From positions 1 to 64,000 of the forward strand of contig NZ_OBQI01000004.1 in assembly GCF_900221005.1 (NCBI RefSeq): a DNA stretch of 64,000 bases, in the 5' to 3' direction. The DNA comes from Blastococcus aggregatus (GTDB taxonomy: Bacteria; Actinomycetota; Actinomycetes; Mycobacteriales; Geodermatophilaceae). The translations under genes were made by a program, and so were the position numbers. Within the stretch, counting starts at the first letter, position 1. Every line of letters starts with the position of its first letter. The notes beneath the pieces were generated by a model. The model ran no database searches, was not told the origin of the DNA, and worked only from the letters and a program-made list of their open reading frames with translations. Below, piece after piece: positions 60,942-64,000 of the stretch.

Positions 60942-61676
60942 TCACCGCCCCGCCGGCAGCACGATCAACGCCAGGTTTCCGGTGGATGCCAGTTCTGCCA
61001 CCTGCACGCCGTCGTCCGCGCTGACTCGCACGTCGACCACCGTCACTTGTGTGGCCTGGTTCAGCGGACCGACCTCGGCGACCGTCGCGTCGACCTGCTG
61101 ATCGCGGGCACCGTCCGTGTCGGCAGCCGGGGTACCGCTGCCGATGGTCGAGCCGGTGCCGCCGGGCGTCGCCACGATCAGTATCCGCTGGCCTGGGCTC
61201 AGCCCGCGGGCCGGAAATTGCCCTTCCTTCAATGGCAGGGCTACCAACATCTCCCCCGCCGCGAACCCGCTGTCCGGGCCGACCTGCGCGCCGGTCAGCA
61301 GCTCTCCCCGGGTTAGTGGGACCTGGGCGACCATCCCGACGATCCGGGACCGCTGCGACGCTGGGATCGGTGACAGGTTGGGATCCGACGTCACGTTCGC
61401 AACCGCCAGATCCTCCGTGGTGATCGTCGAGCCAAGCGGCACGTCTCGGGCGACCGCCAGCACCTCCGTGTGCGCGGTCAGCATCTGGCCGGCGGCGAGA
61501 GCCAGCAGCCCCCCGAGCAGCACGAGCAGCACGCTCAGGACCAGCGACTTGCGGCTGGTACGTCTCCTGGCCGCGGCGCTACGCAGCGGAGGAGCCGCCG
61601 GCGGCGCGGCCTCTGGCGCCGGAGCCGGATAGCGCCCGGCCGCCGGCGACACCATCCCGTCGACCCGCGTCGTCAC
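60942..61676 (-). CDS. CpaB/RcpC-like protein with SAF domain
   Basis: Membrane-anchored pilus assembly protein of 244 residues from GTG 61676 (GTGA with the previous stop). A Pro/Ala-rich basic leader is followed by one membrane helix (about 37-57). The SAF domain comes next (LAVARDVPLGSTITTEDLAV), then the CpaB domain ending VLPAGR. The longer frame to 62366 is a shadow. CpaB proteins are thought to act outside the membrane in pilus assembly. Confidence 0.8.
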   Translation of the reverse strand: MTTRVDGMVSPAAGRYPAPAPEAAPPAAPPLRSAAARRRTSRKSLVLSVLLVLLGGLLALAAGQMLTAHTEVLAVARDVPLGSTITTEDLAVANVTSDPNLSPIPASQRSRIVGMVAQVPLTRGELLTGAQVGPDSGFAAGEMLVALPLKEGQFPARGLSPGQRILIVATPGGTGSTIGSGTPAADTDGARDQQVDATVAEVGPLNQATQVTVVDVRVSADDGVQVAELASTGNLALIVLPAGR

Positions 61677-62638
61677 CTGATCACCACCGACTGCACCTCC
61701 GCCACTGCGAACGTCGCGTTCGAGGTCGTCGTCAGACCCGGCAGCGTGCCGGTGGCCCCGGTCGATGAGGTCCAGGTGACCGACCACTGGATTCCGTACG
61801 TCGCCGTCACCCGCCCATCGGGCTGGTGGATCGATGAGTGCGGGTACCGGTAGTCGCAGCCAGCCGGCGACGGGGTCCACACCCCGTTGCCCGGCCGCCA
61901 GGCCACGCCAGGACCGGGGCACGACACCGCGACAGCCCCATCGCCCGGCGCGAACGACAGCGACGTCGGGGTCACGCTCACTTCCGCCCACACGCCTCCT
62001 GCGTCGGCACGCGCGGTCAGCGCTCGGAAGGATTCGGGGGCGGTCCAGAACCAGGTGTAGGCGTTGACGACCGTGAACGGCTGCCCGTCCTGCAGCGTCC
62101 CGGCCGGATATCGGCCCGTTGTCGGTGACGGCACAGTGAGTGTGCTGAGCGCCTGTTGCGCGAGCTGCGCTGGATCGATCGCGGGCGGAGCCGCTGGCGG
62201 GCTCGCCGACCAAAAGGTGAAGTTGCTCGTACCGGGGAACGCCCCAGCGCCGGTGGAGAAGAGGCAGCTGTAGATCGCGCCGTCCGTGCGGCCACCCCAG
62301 ACAGGCGAGTCCTTCGGCGGCTGTTGGGCCAGCGCCTGCACGTAGCACTGCATGTCCTGTGACCACCAGGACTGGCCGTCCTGGCAGGGGATGACGGTGC
62401 CGGAGGGGCTCACAGAGCAGACAGCCGGCGACGTACCGCCTCCGGCGACGGGAGTCGTCGCGCCCGGTGGGGGCGCCATCCCCACGTCACCCTCGACCCT
62501 GTCGACTTCGACCACGCAGATGCCGTGCGAGTCGTACTGCTGGCAGGTCGCCGGGTCAGCGACAGCAGTTGGCGAAGAGACCAGCAAGGCGCCGACGCCC
62601 AGCAGCGCACCCGCCAAGGCGAGGACTACTCGTCGCAT
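61673..62638 (-). CDS. Secreted conserved hypothetical protein of the Tad locus (321 aa)
   Basis: Exported protein with a signal peptide (about 1-27, cleaved near TAVADPAT). The mature part has four Cys near the N-terminus and four more later, so it is probably disulfide-bonded outside the cell. A Trp-rich central part and a beta domain with TATYGIQWSVTWTSSTG follow. I do not recognise a named family. Its start overlaps the frameshifted lipoprotein gene by 13 bases. Confidence 0.75.
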   Translation of the reverse strand: MRRVVLALAGALLGVGALLVSSPTAVADPATCQQYDSHGICVVEVDRVEGDVGMAPPPGATTPVAGGGTSPAVCSVSPSGTVIPCQDGQSWWSQDMQCYVQALAQQPPKDSPVWGGRTDGAIYSCLFSTGAGAFPGTSNFTFWSASPPAAPPAIDPAQLAQQALSTLTVPSPTTGRYPAGTLQDGQPFTVVNAYTWFWTAPESFRALTARADAGGVWAEVSVTPTSLSFAPGDGAVAVSCPGPGVAWRPGNGVWTPSPAGCDYRYPHSSIHQPDGRVTATYGIQWSVTWTSSTGATGTLPGLTTTSNATFAVAEVQSVVIR

Positions 62639-63235
62639 GACTGCGCCTGCTTATTCGGTGCGTCGCTGATCCGCCACGACGACGTCTCCGGGTAATTCGT
62701 GTTCACGACAGTGAGTTGCTGGATGAGGTACCTCGGACGACCGGGCGGCACGATGGACGTCCCGGAAGCATCGATCGCATCCACCTCGCCCACGTCGACG
62801 CAGGCGGTGACGACGACGGTCGGCAGCACGGGTGCCGGCGAAGCGGCGGGACTGTTCGAGAGGTCGGTGCTGGCGGCCGACGCAGTCACCAGCTGCGACC
62901 GGCCGGTCTGCCGGTAGCCCTGGGAACGGAACTTGCCGATCGCCGTCGCCTGGGCAGTGGCTTCCGGAGCCACCGCGACCTCGTAGATCCCGTCGAGCGG
63001 GAGCGACGGGTCGAGGTACAGGTCGTCGATCGTCCGCAGGTAGTCCGGGACGAGCGCGACCGCCAGAGCCTGCGCTTCCTCGGCGAGAGTCGAAGTTTGT
63101 CGGTGAGGGGCTCGGCGTCTCGGAAGGCGCTGTCCCTGACGTCGGCGAAGTCGACGAGTCGGAATCGGACGACGAACAACCCAGGGCCGTCAGCGCCAGG
63201 AGCACCGCGGCCGCCCCCGCCATCGTCCGCATCAC
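62626..63235 (-). pseudogene. Lipoprotein gene with an apparent frameshift
   Basis: GTG 63235 (or ATG 63232) follows a very strong GGAGGTGATC ribosome site and encodes a lipoprotein signal with LLALTALGCSSSDSD. After about 45 codons (near 63095-63105) this frame turns Arg/Pro-rich. The coding-like sequence continues in another frame (TLAEEAQALAVALVPDYLRTID ... to NKQAQSCDE, stop at 62626). Joining them needs skipping one base. The whole would be about 202 residues, secreted, with a beta-rich C-terminal domain. It may be a true mutation, a sequencing error or, less likely, programmed frameshifting. Confidence 0.6.
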
Positions 63236-63455
63236 GCCTGATCACCTCCCAGCACGTCACCGTCTGTCGACCGAGGTTGCCCTCCCGGCCGAGCGGCCGT
63301 GTGACCGCCGTCTCGTTCCCACCCTTTCGGGTGACAGGTTGTCCCTGAGTCCGTCACTCGTCCTCCGCGTCTGGGTGTATCTCGAGGTCCTGACACGCTC
63401 CCGTACCGGAAGCTGGGATGGCGCAGATATCCACAGGGCTACGCAGCGAAGGGCA

Positions 63456-64000
63456 ATGACCCCTGGATTCGAGGGCGGCCGCCAGCGGATGAACGGCACG
63501 TGGATGGCGGCCTCGGTGGCGGCGGCGTTGATCGGCGCCGCAACCACCCCCTGGCTTACTTCTCGTGGGCTTGCGCAGCTCGCGCAGCTCGACGCTGCCC
63601 GTCCGGCCCTGGCGCTGGCCAGCGCCGTCGCCGGCGGTGGGGCAGGAGCCGCAGCGATCGCGACGTCTCACCGTGCGGAGACGTGGTGGCTCGTACCTGC
63701 CCTGATGGTCTGGGGATGTGCCCTGGTCGCCGCGGCCTCCTGCGATGCAGTCACGCAACGCATCCCGACACCACTTGTCCGGCAAGCCGCCGTCGCCACC
63801 GGCGTGCTGCTGACCGCCGGTTCCGCCGCGCACGGCGACTGGCGTGGCCTGCTGCTCAGCGGTCTAGCTGCTGCGGCGGCGGGAGCGGTCCTACTGTTGT
63901 GCTGGCGGTTCGCGGGGACGGGATTCGGGGACGTCCGAATGGCGGCGCTCGGCGGGCTGGGCCTTGGACACGCCACGCACCAGGGGCTCTGGTTGGCGTT
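63456..64000 (+). CDS. Type IV (A24) prepilin peptidase, cut by the window edge
   Basis: Membrane aspartic peptidase that processes Flp-type prepilins. The visible 181 residues contain about five membrane helices, the first catalytic Asp in AASCDAVTQRIPTP and the second in GFGDVRMAALGG. The 3' end runs off the window. ATG 63456 has GAAGG close upstream; ATG 63489 is in frame and also possible. It is the only plus-strand gene of the Tad locus, reading away from the frameshifted lipoprotein across a 220-base gap without another gene. Confidence 0.85.
   Translation, partial: MTPGFEGGRQRMNGTWMAASVAAALIGAATTPWLTSRGLAQLAQLDAARPALALASAVAGGGAGAAAIATSHRAETWWLVPALMVWGCALVAAASCDAVTQRIPTPLVRQAAVATGVLLTAGSAAHGDWRGLLLSGLAAAAAGAVLLLCWRFAGTGFGDVRMAALGGLGLGHATHQGLWLA

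Noticed and set aside
1-64000. CRISPR arrays, tRNA or rRNA genes, insertion sequences, phage structural genes
   Set aside because: No repeat-spacer pattern, tRNA-like cloverleaf, transposase or capsid-type protein was recognised. Reading by eye could miss a single tRNA or an integration site.

Overview
The window is very GC-rich (about 70% by eye), uses GTG and TTG starts freely and chains genes with 1- to 8-base overlaps. The families present (SCO6880-type transfer protein, class E sortase, CmtR, VKOR, YcnI, BlaI/M56) point to an actinobacterium, perhaps near the Geodermatophilaceae or Frankiales; that placement is inference. Conjugation genes next to cargo suggest a plasmid or an integrative conjugative element. 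No replication gene, integrase, tRNA, rRNA, CRISPR array or insertion sequence was recognised.

Region 1 (1-21,600) is the transfer module. A MobF relaxase-helicase fused to a primase-like Toprim region is on the plus strand (172-5775). A continuous minus-strand type IV secretion operon runs from 21380 down to 8269: possible regulator, MinD-like protein, small membrane protein, membrane-anchored protein, TrbL/VirB6-like protein, SCO6880-like protein, VirB4-like ATPase, wall hydrolase, three unrecognised proteins, VirD4/TraG coupling ATPase and one more unrecognised protein. In the pocket where the relaxase and the operon converge lie a two-gene Pycsar anti-phage system (PycTM effector and PycC cyclase) and an Abi-like HEPN gene. 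An AGGGGTGACA motif recurs upstream of the operon and three times at an exact 33-base period inside the MinD-like gene.

Region 2 (21,700-51,700) is a metal, thiol, haem and cell-envelope island. It holds two cupredoxin lipoproteins, YcnI, CopC, CopD, CtaG, a lone cytochrome oxidase subunit I (CtaD), System II cytochrome c maturation proteins (CcsA and ResB, 18 kb apart), a DsbA-VKOR-TlpA-CcdA thiol relay, apolipoprotein N-acyltransferase, a Dyp peroxidase, three M23 peptidases, an NlpC/P60 protein, a class E sortase, and a CmtR, P-type ATPase and CDF metal-efflux set. Almost every transcription unit except the efflux set carries an AT-rich dyad, CTAC-N8-(N)TAG, near its start. Two tandem copies lie between ctaD and a blaI-blaR-cupredoxin-copC-copD operon. 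I infer one BlaI/CopY-type regulon covering the whole island.

Region 3 (51,900-64,000) is a Tad (Flp) pilus locus, mostly on the minus strand: a LysM-BTAD protein, TadE/TadG-like minor pilins, a Flp-like pilin, TadC, TadB, TadA, a CpaE-like protein, a CpaB/SAF protein, a secreted protein and a frameshifted lipoprotein. A prepilin peptidase on the plus strand runs off the right edge.
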